A DNA stretch of 64,000 nt from positions 30,106,396-30,170,395 of the forward strand of contig CM043960.1 of the NCBI GenBank assembly GCA_014529385.2, in the 5' to 3' direction. The DNA is from Adiantum capillus-veneris. Its lineage: Eukaryota; Streptophyta; Polypodiopsida; Polypodiales; Pteridaceae. A program made the position numbers and the translations under genes. The notes under the pieces are model-generated. The model ran no database searches. It saw only the letters and a program-made list of their open reading frames with translations, and was not told the DNA's origin. Shown here in pieces: positions 1-10,189 of this stretch (its first letter is position 1; each line of letters opens with the position of its first letter).

Positions 1-268
1 AAAGGATGTGCCAAGATGCAAAACCTCGCCATATTGTATATGCCGAGGTTGTTATTGCTTGTATGGGGTGAGCCTTGCCTCGCGTTCCCGTCAAGCGCTA
101 CCACGAGTGGTTTGGAGCCGGTCGTCTCGTCACCTTCCCTCGCCTCAAGAGGCTCTGCACACGGACCTCCTTCGTTTTCGTCCCCGCCTGGCAAGTGGTG
201 AACTCCATGGTGCCCTTGCATGTACATGCAAAAAGAAAAAGACCACGCCACTTGCCTGGCTAAGTTTA
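1..268 (-). other. Leader of a truncated minus-strand LTR element
   Basis: This stretch lies downstream, in minus-strand sense, of a tRNA-Met primer-binding site, so it should be the 5' leader and start of gag of an element that continues beyond the left edge. A minus-strand ATG at about 211 opens a short frame that soon meets a stop. No gag motif can be recognised. The placement follows only from the adjoining primer site. Confidence 0.35.
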
Positions 269-280
269 GCTCTGATACCA
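269..280 (-). promoter_or_regulatory. tRNA-Met primer-binding site (minus-strand element)
   Basis: The minus strand reads TGGTATCAGAGC, the standard plant LTR-retrotransposon primer site complementary to the 3' end of initiator tRNA-Met. The same 12-mer or a close variant marks six other elements in this window. It implies a 5' LTR immediately to the right and the element body to the left. Confidence 0.7.
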
Positions 281-283
281 CTA

Positions 284-730
284 TGAAGCCCAAGGAACTA
301 CCTGCTTGGATTCATCGCCCAACCTCCCGTGTATATAGCCCTTGGCCTGAATCCCCAGTCCACACTGGTAGCCGGCCACTTGGCCCGGGTCCGTGAACCC
401 CCCCCCCCCCCCGGGATGCCTTGGCCTGACAGTTTCGCTTAGGCCACGCTAGTGAAAATCTGGAAGGAGAGCGTATGTCCACTGAGCTGGCCATCGCTCT
501 GCCAATTCTAGTCCCAGTTGTGCTTCATTGGCTGCCATCCTTTGTGGGACCCCTTCACAAAGACTGCCTACACATCGCCGACTCCCCCTACATTCGTCAC
601 CAACGCCAAATTAAAACTTTCATGCCCATTTATCATAAAGCGCACGGCTCCCTTCTCTTTTTTTCCCAACAAAGCAGGGCACGCCTCCCTTCTCGCAAGC
701 GAGCTGCATCCGGCAGTCACTACGTTAGGT
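284..730 (-). repeat. Probable 5' LTR of the truncated minus-strand element, outer end undefined
   Basis: The LTR should begin at the CA dinucleotide (minus sense) just outside the primer site. A TATA-like sequence, GGCTATATAC on the minus strand, lies at 331-340 and could be its promoter. A run of 15 C occurs at 398-412. No second LTR copy is in the window, so the outer boundary is arbitrary. Confidence 0.4.
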
Positions 731-733
731 GAG

Positions 734-870
734 GGCGGCACGCATGCTGCCTGTCTTTCTCTCTCTTCGTGTAGGCATGCCGCCTTTTCTTTCTCTCGTT
801 GATCATAGGCCACGTGCCACCTCTCTTTCTCTCTCTTTGCATAGGCGTGCCGCCTTTTCTTAATTTTTAA
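734..870. repeat. Degenerate ~35-bp tandem repeat, about four units
   Basis: Four imperfect units start near 736, 773, 807 and 843. Each begins with a GGC(A/G)TGCCGCC-like core followed by a CT-rich stretch. Units differ by several substitutions and small indels. It may lie inside the LTR of the neighbouring minus-strand element. Confidence 0.5.
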
Positions 871-1391
871 AGGCATCCCCTAAGGTGCGAACAATTTGAA
901 GGTGAGTGCTCCGGCGGAGAGCTTGCTGCACTCCTCCGGTCACTTTTCATTTTCTGCTTGCTTTCCATTGTCGCAGCTCTTGATCTTCTGCATTCGCAGC
1001 CTTCGCCCATGGCAGCTCGCTTTTCCATGTTATGCCAGTCCTTCGTTCACTTCTCTGCACGTTCCTCCCGCGTTCTCTCGCCATCATATTGCTCTGATCA
1101 GCACGTTTCCCTCCCTTTGATCGCATTGTATAAGATTGCTCGCTTCCAAATCCGAAACTTCTTTTGTTCGCTCCTTCCTCTTCAACTTGTATGCTCCTTC
1201 TTGTTAGTTTTGGCTGTTGCAATCACAGGAAGAATGAGTTTATCAGCTGGCTCTTGAAACCAGAACTCTGTTGCACCTGTGCCTTGTGAAAAATGAGGGA
1301 TGCTATCTTGGCTAGGAAAGCTGTTTTCAGCATGCTGGCGGTTCTTTCTCTCGCTGAGCGCTGGGTTCAGAGGAAACAAATTTGACGACCG

Positions 1392-1393
<2 letters not shown>
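871..1393. other. No recognisable gene
   Basis: CT-rich sequence. A short plus-strand frame from an ATG at 1009 to 1257 would encode about 82 residues, with a basic and serine-rich N-terminus and a hydrophobic C-terminal part. It matches no family I recognise and has no splice or domain support. Confidence 0.3.

Positions 1394-1433
<40 letters not shown>
1394..1433. repeat. (CT)n microsatellite
   Basis: About 20 uninterrupted CT units. Confidence 0.95.
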
Positions 1434-1435
<2 letters not shown>

Positions 1436-1670
1436 GTACACAGTGTATCTCTTTCTCTCGCTCAGCACTTGTGTTGCCAAGTTTGCAGGCCACACTGGTC
1501 GGAGCAAGCAAATTGCACCTTGTGGCAAGGGGGCCCCGAAATCCCTCCTTCATTTATTATAATATAGATGCTTACACCATTGATTTTTACTATTTCATAC
1601 CTCCCTTTGCCTCAACTCACTTCATATTTGAACAAGGCATATGGAGATAGACGATGGCATTGCCTTTCAC

Positions 1671-1673
<3 letters not shown>

Positions 1674-1722
<49 letters not shown>
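1674..1722. repeat. (GA)n microsatellite
   Basis: About 24 uninterrupted GA units. Together with the CT tract 250 bp to the left it forms an inverted pair of purine/pyrimidine tracts. Confidence 0.95.
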
Positions 1723-1724
<2 letters not shown>

Positions 1725-1859
1725 AGAGGACATGTGAGAGCGCAGGAAACGAAGAAAGACTATAGATTAAAGAGGAGAAAAATAAAACATACCTTCCAAA
1801 AATTGGAAGGGTGCTCCGTTGTACATGAGCTGAAATTCCGTCGTATTTACACTCCCTTT

Positions 1860-2306
1860 CTATAGAAAGACGGTGCCAACAAAGTTTGGGTAACCATCCA
1901 AAAAGCTTTCTAGTTTTAAATTGAGCCTTCTTTTCCTGATTATGGCATGCAATATCATCCACATTTGCTCCAAAGTAAAGAGCTTGCTGGAGTCATCCAC
2001 AATGGTAGCCTTGCCATGGTTCTCCTTAACCACTATTGGTTTAGCCTCGGGGTCCTTCATGCTATCTGCAGTTTTCGATTCTAGGATCACAACAAGATTT
2101 AGGGTAAAACAATAGAAAGTTGGCCCAACAAAATGGAACGCTACAACATTGTTCTTTTTCACCTTCCTAATTGTGGTTTGAAGCTTGCTAGAGTCATCCA
2201 CAATAGCAGTCTTGCCATGGTTTTCCTCACCCACTATTGTTGCATCATATTTTGCAAGAAGGGCTGTCATCCATGGTTGTGTCCTTGAACAATTGAAAAC
2301 CATCAA
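1860..2306 (-). CDS. Hypothetical 148-residue ORF with an internal duplication
   Basis: An open minus-strand frame of 148 codons. It contains two related segments about 67 residues apart, each with a core resembling ENHGK followed by IVDDSSKL. At DNA level the duplicated blocks lie near 1983-2039 and 2185-2241, a 202-bp offset. I do not recognise the product. No signal peptide, membrane segment or catalytic motif is visible. Since the frame survives in both copies, coding is possible, but a chance open frame in repeat DNA is equally likely. Confidence 0.15.
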   Translation of the reverse strand: MMVFNCSRTQPWMTALLAKYDATIVGEENHGKTAIVDDSSKLQTTIRKVKKNNVVAFHFVGPTFYCFTLNLVVILESKTADSMKDPEAKPIVVKENHGKATIVDDSSKLFTLEQMWMILHAIIRKRRLNLKLESFLDGYPNFVGTVFL

Positions 2307-2309
2307 ATA

Positions 2310-3044
2310 GTTCTATATTGTTTTTGTCAAATGCAGGTAGCAGAGAACTTTTCTAAGCATTGGTTTCTATGGAGGAATGATTACGTTAGACTCGTGACGG
2401 ACTAATCTCATGGCAAGTGAAACTAAACTGAGTATGGTGAACTCGCCCGTGCACTCTGTGTATGCAGTTCCAAGCACCTAGCACTTGGCAATCTCTGGAA
2501 TCTTTACCATGCACATTTGGTAGGTGCACTCTGACATGGCGTTGCATAGTACTGCAAAGCAAAATGGGTGATACTTGTGTTGACATTCCAACAAGAAAAC
2601 CCATGCCATGTGGTTAGCTCAGAGGGGTTTTTACCAGCAACACATTCGCCACCAATATCTGCAACCGGTTTCAAAAAAGAGGCCCTTATAGGTGGTGAAG
2701 GCACCATGAAGGCTCTACTCTCCTGCTACATATACTGAATTGTTGTATACATGAACAAGACGTGTTTTATTTGGACATGTACATTTTAAAGAAAAATTCA
2801 TAAGAGAGAGGGGTTTGTTAAATCATCCTGGAAGTTTCTTAAAGAAAGAGGGTCATTTTATTATCTCACTAGCTTGACCGGCAAGGTCTCTGAAGTTCCC
2901 TATGAACACTATATAGTCAATTTAGTATAGGTGAACCATCCGATGGCTTGAAGATCCCCAAATTCTTCTCTATAAGGTTGCCTTTGACAATCTATATACA
3001 CTGCTTACTCCTCCACCTTCGAGCTAGCTAGCTGCAATCAAGGG

Positions 3045-3045
<1 letters not shown>
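2310..3045. other. No recognisable gene
   Basis: Mixed-composition intergenic sequence without long open frames, repeats or motifs that I can assign. Confidence 0.3.

Positions 3046-3049
<4 letters not shown>

Positions 3050-3128
<79 letters not shown>
3050..3128. repeat. Compound (CT)n(CA)n microsatellite
   Basis: A CT tract to about 3080 passes directly into a CA tract to 3128. Confidence 0.95.
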
Positions 3129-3130
<2 letters not shown>

Positions 3131-3689
3131 AATATCATAAGAGTTGGAGGTTCTTGCCTTTCTGGCAGTGATGCTTGACTTTCAATTGGACCAAATTAAG
3201 TAGCATTCAATATTTTAGCATCTTAAAAATATCATTCATAGGAATGAACCTTTGTTTTCAAAGGCGGTAAGTGATCAAAGTTCATAGTGATGAGAGAGAG
3301 TACAAGGTGCAGCTTGCAGTGAAGTCAGAAAGATTCCTTTCATCTAGGAAAAGTCCATTGTGGAGCAAGCAACAGTAGGTTAGATGGATGAAGGAAATGG
3401 ACAAGCTTCTATGGGATATTGGGGTGAGGTAGGTGGCGAAGCTTCAACTATAGCCGGCCACCCCATGAAGACGAGGTCACAGGAAAAGTTGGCTAATTGA
3501 ACAATGAACATGTCTTAGGAGACAAGTTTCAAGGCAGTGTGGTAAAACAATTATCCAAACTAACGAGATCAATTAGAGCTGAGTGCTACTCACAACCACT
3601 ATAAACAATGGTAGCACGCAAGTGGCAGAGGCTAGGACCAACACCAACTCCAACAAATAGCTATGGCAAGCTATTGAAAATGTTGCACT

Positions 3690-3828
<139 letters not shown>

Positions 3829-3874
3829 GAAGATGAAGAAGAAGAAGGAGAAGAAGAAGAGAATTTTAACGTCA

Positions 3875-3990
3875 TAGGAAACTATCCCAAGAGACCTTAA
3901 AGAACTATCCGACGAGGAGAGTTGAACTCAAGACCTATTATTCAAGAGGGAAATGGCACAACCAATCTACCACACTTGGGTGATAGAAAG
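3875..3990 (-). mobile_element. Possible tRNA-derived SINE fragment
   Basis: The minus strand carries an A-box-like TGGTAGATTGG (3962-3972) and, about 33 nt downstream, a B-box-like GAGTTCAACTC (3919-3929). That is the spacing of an internal RNA polymerase III promoter of tRNA-derived SINEs. A related copy seems to lie at 4490-4600. No poly(A) tail or target duplication was found, so the boundaries are approximate. Confidence 0.4.
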
Positions 3991-4028
3991 GTTATACCAA
4001 TCTCCTCTTCTTATTAGCATGCGCACGT

Positions 4029-4103
4029 GCGTGCGCACGCACACACACACACACACAGACACACACACACACACAGACACACACACACACACACACACAC
4101 ACC
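4029..4103. repeat. (CA)n microsatellite, interrupted
   Basis: CA units with two CAGA interruptions, preceded by an alternating GCGCACGTGCGTGCGC-like purine/pyrimidine stretch. Confidence 0.9.
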
Positions 4104-4489
4104 CAAGAGACATGTCCAATTATGTCATGTAAAATGAGCATAGACTTTAAGCGAGATGAGCCTTATCAATTAGCATAACGGTGTTGCAGCTTGTGTTTCA
4201 CCCGTTGCCCCCAAAAATGTGCCTAGCCAATCAACTCCACCTACACACAGTCAAGCTAGCCAATATTTAACCTTAGCCCAATGAGTGATGTTGGTCAGCT
4301 AGCAAGGTAGAGAAGGTCCCTCGGCTGGCAAGAAAACCTTGCATCACCACTTCCATTGCTAGAAGCTATCTAGTGGGCCACACAATTGTTTCTACATCAA
4401 AAATTCAGGTTGATCACCCTTTCCATCCCTTCCCTCTTCTTTGACTTTAGGCCTAGGCTTACGTAATAGAACCTCAAACTATTCCAATG

Positions 4490-4598
4490 GTAATCCTTTG
4501 GCCTTCTAGTACAATAGAGACTAGATAATCCTAAGAGGCCTCAAAATGTATTTGACAATCTTGAATTGAAAAAGGGAATTGGGGTAACAATCTACCAC

Positions 4599-4600
<2 letters not shown>
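4490..4600 (-). mobile_element. Second, more decayed copy of the SINE-like sequence
   Basis: The minus strand shares a GTGTGGTAGATTG start, a downstream TTCAA box-B remnant and a CCTCTTAGGAT-like stretch with the piece at 3875-3990. The match is partial and was judged by eye. Confidence 0.25.

Positions 4601-4602
<2 letters not shown>

Positions 4603-4671
<69 letters not shown>
4603..4671. repeat. (GA)n microsatellite
   Basis: About 34 uninterrupted GA units. Confidence 0.95.
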
Positions 4672-4675
<4 letters not shown>

Positions 4676-4814
4676 ATAGCAATCCAAGCATCATCAACCT
4701 TAGATGGTCCTTATACTTGACATTGCAATTATCTCTTATCATTTTTTGTCGTCACGATATTGTAATGATGTCTTCAAGATATATCCACCTAGATAGGGTA
4801 TGAAGTGCAAGATT

Positions 4815-5160
4815 GGGCTATTCGATTGAATGCAATGTGATGCTTTCTTTATGAATGAAATCACATATGATTTTGCATGAAAGGCATGTGGCATTATTGA
4901 AGAACATGCCAGTGCCAAGAAAATTCATAACAAGATTGTTAGTTGGGGCTTCTTGGATAAAACAAGTTGATTTTTCTCAACATGTTGAAAGCATAGAGAA
5001 TTGTTTGACCAACTTGGAATGTTATCTCTTGTAGTACATTGATTGCATGATATTTTCAACAAGTTCTTGACAAGCTTCTAGTGCTAGAGATCTTTCCTTG
5101 GACTAGACTTATTGCATGGTATGTTCCTCAACATGGGAAGGGCAAAGAATCACTAGGTAA
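4815..5160 (+). pseudogene. Decayed pentatricopeptide-repeat (PPR) gene fragment
   Basis: PPR proteins are organellar RNA-binding proteins built from ~35-residue helical hairpins. Translation of 4830-4985 gives NEITYDFA, a stop, then KACGIIEEHASAKKIHNKIV, the typical pattern of a PLS-class PPR repeat. After a frame change, 5070-5150 gives VLDKLLVLEIFPWTRLIAWY and then QHGKGKESL, which matches the next repeats (consensus W-x-A-L-I-A-G-Y). Several stops and frameshifts show that it is dead. No start, E or DYW domain was found. It is a fragment of perhaps three repeats. The KACG wording is frequent in PPR proteins of non-seed plants, which is a weak taxonomic hint. Confidence 0.6.
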
Positions 5161-5169
5161 TTGAGTATC

Positions 5170-5742
5170 TCTTCACATGAGATCATTACACTTGAAAGAT
5201 GAAGTCATGTGGCTTTTTGTTCAATTGCAAGGCTATGGTGTCGGGTGAAGTTTATGGTTTTGAAGGACACAAATATTATTTCTCTTTTATTGATTGTATT
5301 CTTCCTATGAACAACTTCTCTCCTTTTGTTGCCTACTATTGTTGGAGGTGGCAGGAGTTCAGTGACTCATGATATGCAATGCATGGAAGCCAACGCCTTT
5401 GAGATTGTCAAGGATATCATTTGCAATAATGATGAGATGCATGTAATGAGCTGGTCACGTCTGAGAGCTATTCTAGGTTGGACATTCAAAGCCAAATATC
5501 AGTTCAAATAGAGAGAGATAACAGATTCAGACTTTAAATGAAGATAGGAAAACAAACATAAACTTGACTAAAAGGTGACAAAGTCAAATATCGAACAAAA
5601 AGTACTAGAGCTGATATATTTATTTGAAATAGAGATACAAACTGATTACAATAGATATTGATGACAAAAGGAGCAATGGCTCGAGAATTACAAAGACTCA
5701 AAACAGCCTAATGGAGTGGCAACAATCAATGACCCCAAAATT
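5170..5742. other. No recognisable gene
   Basis: A short open frame (5326-5511) has no recognisable similarity. The last five bases, AAAAT (5738-5742), are the left target-site duplication of the Copia element that follows. Confidence 0.3.
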
Positions 5743-6112
5743 GTTGGAATTAGGGTTGCAAAGAAACACACACAGCTTGGAGAAGATGAAGGAAGCTCAA
5801 GGCACACAATAGAGTGTGTGTTACTTAGTGTGTATTTGGAAAGATTGATAGCCCTAGAGTGATGGGCGTATATACAATGCTCAGGGGAAAAATTAGGGTT
5901 GCAGAGAAACGCACATAGCTTGGAGAAGACGAAGGAAGCTCAAGACACACAATAGAGTGTGTGTTACTTAGTGTGCATTTGGAAAGATTGATAGCCCTAG
6001 AGTGATGGGCGTATATACAATGCTCGGGGGGAAAAACCTCCTAAAGAGGGAAAAAATGCCCCGACGGTCCTAGTGTGTTCACACACATCACTACCACATG
6101 TATATGGTAACA
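5743..6112 (-). repeat. 3' LTR of Copia B with a 142-bp internal tandem duplication
   Basis: Same sequence as the 228-bp 5' LTR plus an extra 142 bp: the segment beginning AATTAGGGTTGC occurs at 5749 and again at 5891. The extra 142 bp accounts exactly for the length difference (370 versus 228). The 5' LTR lacks it, so it arose after insertion. Confidence 0.92.
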
Positions 6113-6127
6113 AATCCCCCCCAGGAG
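6113..6127 (-). promoter_or_regulatory. Polypurine tract of Copia B
   Basis: The minus strand reads CTCCTGGGGGGGATT directly before the 3' LTR, the expected site for plus-strand DNA priming. Confidence 0.7.
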
Positions 6128-6188
6128 TGATGCGGTGAACGAGAGCTGGCACATGAGTAAAGGGAAGTGCCATGCCCTGAGGACATGA

Positions 6189-8363
6189 TCAGCCCACAAA
6201 GGGGAGTAAGCCCAAAGCTTTGCAGAAAGCTTCAAGCTTCTCATGAGACAATGCCTTTGTGAAAAGATCTGCAAGGTTGTCCTGTGTTGGCACATAAGCC
6301 AAGGTGATCTCTCCTTCTGAGAGCCTCTCCCTGACATAGTGGTAATGCACCTCAATGTGCTTTGTGCGAGCATGAAAAACTAGGTTCCTCGCAACTGCCA
6401 ATGCGCTGTGACTGTTAGTGTAGATACTATTGGCAGTGTCCTCTTCAACACCCAAATCAGCCATAAGGCATCTGATCCATACACACTCAACCGTAGCTGT
6501 GAAGACTGCCTTGTACTCAGCCTCACAACTCGAAGTGGCCACAATAGGTTGCTTCTTGCTCAACCATGATATACATGAACTACCAACCATGATATACATG
6601 AACTACCAAGCATGAAACAAAAACCACTTGTGGACACTCGCGTGTCAAAACAACCAGCCCAATCTGAGTCTGAAAAAGCATGTAAGTCTGGTTGCAATGA
6701 TCCCCCCTTGGGATAAAACAAGCCAAGATGTAAAGTGCCACTAAGGTAGCAAAAAATCCTCTTGACAGCCTGCCAATGCTTAGACCCTGGGCTATGCATA
6801 AATCTGCTGACCTGTGAGACTGCAAACTGAATATCCAGACTCGTGTTGCATACATAAATGAGGCAACCAACAGCAGTTTGATAAAGAGTGACATCAGCAG
6901 GATCGCCAGCATCATGTAGACTCAACTTCAAACTTGTTTCCATGGGAGTGGCAATAGGTTTGCAATCCTCAAGTCCAAACTTACATAGCAATGTCTCTAT
7001 GTAACTTTTCTGACACAAGGCAATACCACCATCACCCTGCTTAAACTGTATACCCAAGTAATGATGCAACAACCCCAAATCTTTCATCTTGAAAGTAGAA
7101 TTTAAATCAGCCTTAAATTCATCAATATGTCTCTCATTTGGTCCAATGATCAGCAAATCATCGACATAAAGAACCACAATGAGAAGTACATCACCCTCAC
7201 GCTTTACATACAATGTGCTTTCTGTTGGATTGTTACGAAAGCCTTGTTTGACCAAATGAGTGTCAGCTTTCTCATACCAAGCACGAAGAGATTGCTTCAA
7301 CCCATACAAATACTTGTTACATTTGCACACTTTGTCCTCTTGTCCTCTTGCACATTTACAAACACCATTTTGCTGAGGTGTATAAGGCACTGTACATTGG
7401 TGTTTTATCCCACGACTAGCCAGAAATGCATTGAATTCATGAGACATATACTCCCCCCCTCGATCGGAACGGAGGGTACCCATAGTACATTTCAAGACAT
7501 TTTTAGCCATAGCCAGAAATTGTTTGAAATACATAAAAACTTCGGACTTCACTTTAAGTGGAAATACCCATGCATTCCTGGAGAAATCATCAATGCAAGT
7601 CACAAAGTAAAGGTAATTGCCCAAGGACGGAGTTTGCATGGGCCCACAAACATCACTATGCACAAGCTGCAACCTGCATGTGGCCCAAACTGAACCATCC
7701 TTTGGAAACTTAGAACGCTGCATCTTACCCAAAATACAGCCTTCATAAACATGTTTGACAGGTGCTTCAAGAGGCGGCAAAGAAGCAACCATATTAGATT
7801 TTTGCAAATGTAGAAAACTGGCAAAATTTAGATGACGAAAATGTGCATGCCAAAGTTTTGCATTTGAAATAGCCCTTGAATCTGCAACAACATTTGCAAA
7901 ATGCTGTCCACACTTGTCATACAAAGTGAGCTTATACAGCCCACAGCACAAAAGGCTAGATGCAACAATTTCATCACCAAAACTGAGATCATGAACTGTA
8001 CATCTGTCATCCACAAATTTGACTACAAGTCAAATTCTAGCAAGTGCGGATACAAACAAGAGATTCTTCTTGATCCCAAGTACATAAAGTGCATCAACAA
8101 GTGTGAAGGAACTGCCATTTGCAGTAGTAAGCACAATCTTTCCAAATCCCTGAACCGGATAAGAGGCATTGTTGGTACAAGTGATTGAATTCCCATGAGG
8201 GCAGACTCGAGAGAGGTGAACAATTCACGATGTGAGGTAATGTGCTTTGTAGCACCACTATCAAAATACCACACATGTGAATCTGCAGCAAACTGACAAG
8301 CATGCATCATGGACAGCAGGATTGTAAGTGCACTCTCCGCTAAAAGTCCATTCTGCATCAACA
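6189..8363 (-). pseudogene. Copia B pol remnant: protease, integrase, deleted RT, RNase H
   Basis: In minus-strand order: protease with WYFDSGATKHIT near 8270; a GAG-pre-integrase finger; integrase core with VHSDVCGP and RSDRGGEY; then, at about 7360, an abrupt switch from PQQNGV to KVCKCNKYLYGLKQS of RT. The deletion removes the third integrase acidic residue (normally in NGVAER) and the N-terminal half of RT, but the frame stays open across it for 484 codons (8014-6560). RT keeps LYVDD. A 23-bp tandem duplication near 6563-6610 then breaks the frame before RNase H, which retains AEYKAV and TKHIEVHYH. A further frame break lies in the protease region. Confidence 0.88.
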
Positions 8364-9359
8364 TTAGTCTCCTTTTACAGAAGACTCAACAATGGCTGCA
8401 TTTGTAGTGGAACCAACATTTGCAGTGGAACCACCCTCTTTCTTCTTAGCCTCTTTAGCCTTCAACTTAGGACACTGCTTGATCAAGTGATCATTAGCTT
8501 TACAATAATGGCAATGCATCTTCTTTTTGCCCTTATCACCAGAATTTCCAGACGAATTGTTGCCAGCAGACGCATTAGGAACATAAGTTTTGCCACTCGG
8601 AGCAGAACCATAAGAAGTGGCTGCATTGCTGTTACCACCCTTTCTTTGAGAAGCAATAAAAGCTTGTTCAACTGCACGCTGCCTAGTCCTGTTTTTTTTG
8701 GAAAGTGACTCTTGCAATAGCAATGTACATAATGCATCAAACTTGACAACTTCAGGATTTCCTTGGGTCATCAGTCTCCAAGTACTAACAAAATTCTGGT
8801 AAGAATCTGGTAAGGCATCAAGAACAGTCTGCACAAGGGAACTGCCAGAAACGACTTCATCTGCAGAAATAAGTTGCTCATTGATATCCTTGACTCCAGC
8901 AAGAAAAGTGTCCATATCATCTTCCTCATGCATAATCTTCGACTCCAGCTCTTTACGCAGCAAAGCAATTTTAGCCTCATTGCGGCTTGCATAAAGACCC
9001 GTTAGAATATCCCAAGCTTGTTTTGCAGATTTTGCTGAACGAATGTGAGGAAAAATGGTGCGCTTCACAGACAACGCAATCAATGCATGAGCTTGTGCAT
9101 CCTTTACATCCCAACAAGATTGTTCTGTAGTAGGCAAACAAACTCTAATAGCAGCAATCCTTGCAGCAAGACCTGCAACATCCTCAACATCGCCTGCATC
9201 CTTAGAACCAGGACGTACACCAATGCCCTGCACAATATTCCAGACGCCCTTTGACACAAGAACATGTTGCATCATGTAAGTCCACATAGGGTAATTGTTC
9301 CCATCGAACCTGTCCTCAGCAGCAAACATCTTTAACACATCTGTGTTGTTGTCAGCCAT
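8364..9359 (-). CDS. gag: Gag of Copia B, 331 residues, open
   Basis: Capsid-nucleocapsid protein that would form the virus-like particle. The start is the ATG of MADNNTDV, conserved at the same leader distance in the copies at 54,984 and 27,220; the open frame runs further upstream through the leader, but that part is non-coding in the other copies. A UBN2-like copia Gag fold covers roughly residues 15-235, with conserved W and YMMQHVLVSKGVW near the N-terminus. A CX2CX4HX4C zinc knuckle (CHYCKANDHLIKQC) lies at about 283-296, followed by a lysine-rich tail. It is uninterrupted and the best preserved coding unit of this family in the window. Confidence 0.88.
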   Translation of the reverse strand: MADNNTDVLKMFAAEDRFDGNNYPMWTYMMQHVLVSKGVWNIVQGIGVRPGSKDAGDVEDVAGLAARIAAIRVCLPTTEQSCWDVKDAQAHALIALSVKRTIFPHIRSAKSAKQAWDILTGLYASRNEAKIALLRKELESKIMHEEDDMDTFLAGVKDINEQLISADEVVSGSSLVQTVLDALPDSYQNFVSTWRLMTQGNPEVVKFDALCTLLLQESLSKKNRTRQRAVEQAFIASQRKGGNSNAATSYGSAPSGKTYVPNASAGNNSSGNSGDKGKKKMHCHYCKANDHLIKQCPKLKAKEAKKKEGGSTANVGSTTNAAIVESSVKGD

Positions 9360-9710
9360 CGTAAATGCTCCACCTGATGTGAAAACTGCCCAAAAAGAGG
9401 AGGAAAAAAGCGGGAACAACACGTGGTATATAGCACAAACTGTAGAAGAGTGTAAGGCACCTGTTATGTAGAAAACGACACTGACAGAAATTTTGCACAA
9501 AATGACAAAATTGCATGTGCAGACTTGCCTGTAGGGGAAACCGAGGCTGAAATGAGCCCGGATCAGAAATCTGAGCAGACTGTACTCTACGAGCTCACCC
9601 AAAACATTTGTCAACTTGCGAACGCTCGCCAAACCTCACTGTAATCGGAGAAAGTGAGCAGGCGTGTGCTGGAGCAGCTGGCGACTAACTAAGCTAGGAG
9701 GACGTAACCT

Positions 9711-9722
9711 GCTCTGATACCA
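9711..9722 (-). promoter_or_regulatory. tRNA-Met primer-binding site of Copia B
   Basis: The minus strand reads TGGTATCAGAGC two bases inside the 5' LTR. Confidence 0.92.
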
Positions 9723-9724
9723 AT

Positions 9725-9952
9725 TGTTGAAATTAGGGTTGCAGAGAAACGCACACAGCTTGGAGAAGACGAAGGAAGATCAAGGCACACAATAGAGTGT
9801 GTGTTACTTAGTGTGCGTTTGGGAAGATTGATAGCCCTAGAGTGATGGGCGTGCATACAATGCTCGAGGGAAAAAACCTCCTAAAGAGGGAAAAAATGCC
9901 CCGACGGTCCTAGTGTGTTCACACAGATCACTACCACATGTATATGGTAACA
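9725..9952 (-). repeat. 5' LTR of Copia B (228 bp)
   Basis: In minus sense it starts TGTTACCATATACATG and ends TTTCAACA. It contains a GTATATA-type stretch also seen in its relatives (54,480-54,704 and 27,654-27,861). Confidence 0.93.
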
Positions 9953-10189
9953 AAAATGAGAGTAGCAGGTTCTATTTATAGGTGCTCGTACTGGGTTTTG
10001 ATGGACCGTGCATTGATATAGTTACTACAACAATTACTATCGGTAAAAGCTAGACCCAAATAGGTATAGGTGTTTATATAAGGCTAGTTCCCACCATCTA
10101 TTTTTTTCTCCCCTTTCGGTGTATTTCCAAAATTCTAGATAGCACACTAATGTCAACATTTGCGCTTTCGCTTATCTAGAGGTTTCTTT

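Larger units (their letters stand above)
5743..9952 (-). mobile_element. Ty1/copia retrotransposon B, internally deleted, complete ends
   Basis: A 4.2-kb minus-strand element bounded by TG...CA LTRs (9725-9952 is the 5' LTR, 5743-6112 the 3' LTR) and by a perfect 5-bp target-site duplication, AAAAT, at 5738-5742 and 9953-9957. It has a tRNA-Met primer site, an open gag, protease, integrase, RT and RNase H remnants in copia order, and a polypurine tract before the 3' LTR. Compared with copy A at 54,480, it lacks the segment from the end of the integrase core to the middle of RT. It is therefore non-autonomous, although its gag is still open. Confidence 0.93.

Noticed and set aside
1009-1257. 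Short gene with a transit-peptide-like start
   Set aside because: The serine-rich N-terminus arises in CT-rich DNA; no downstream domain or splice sites support it.
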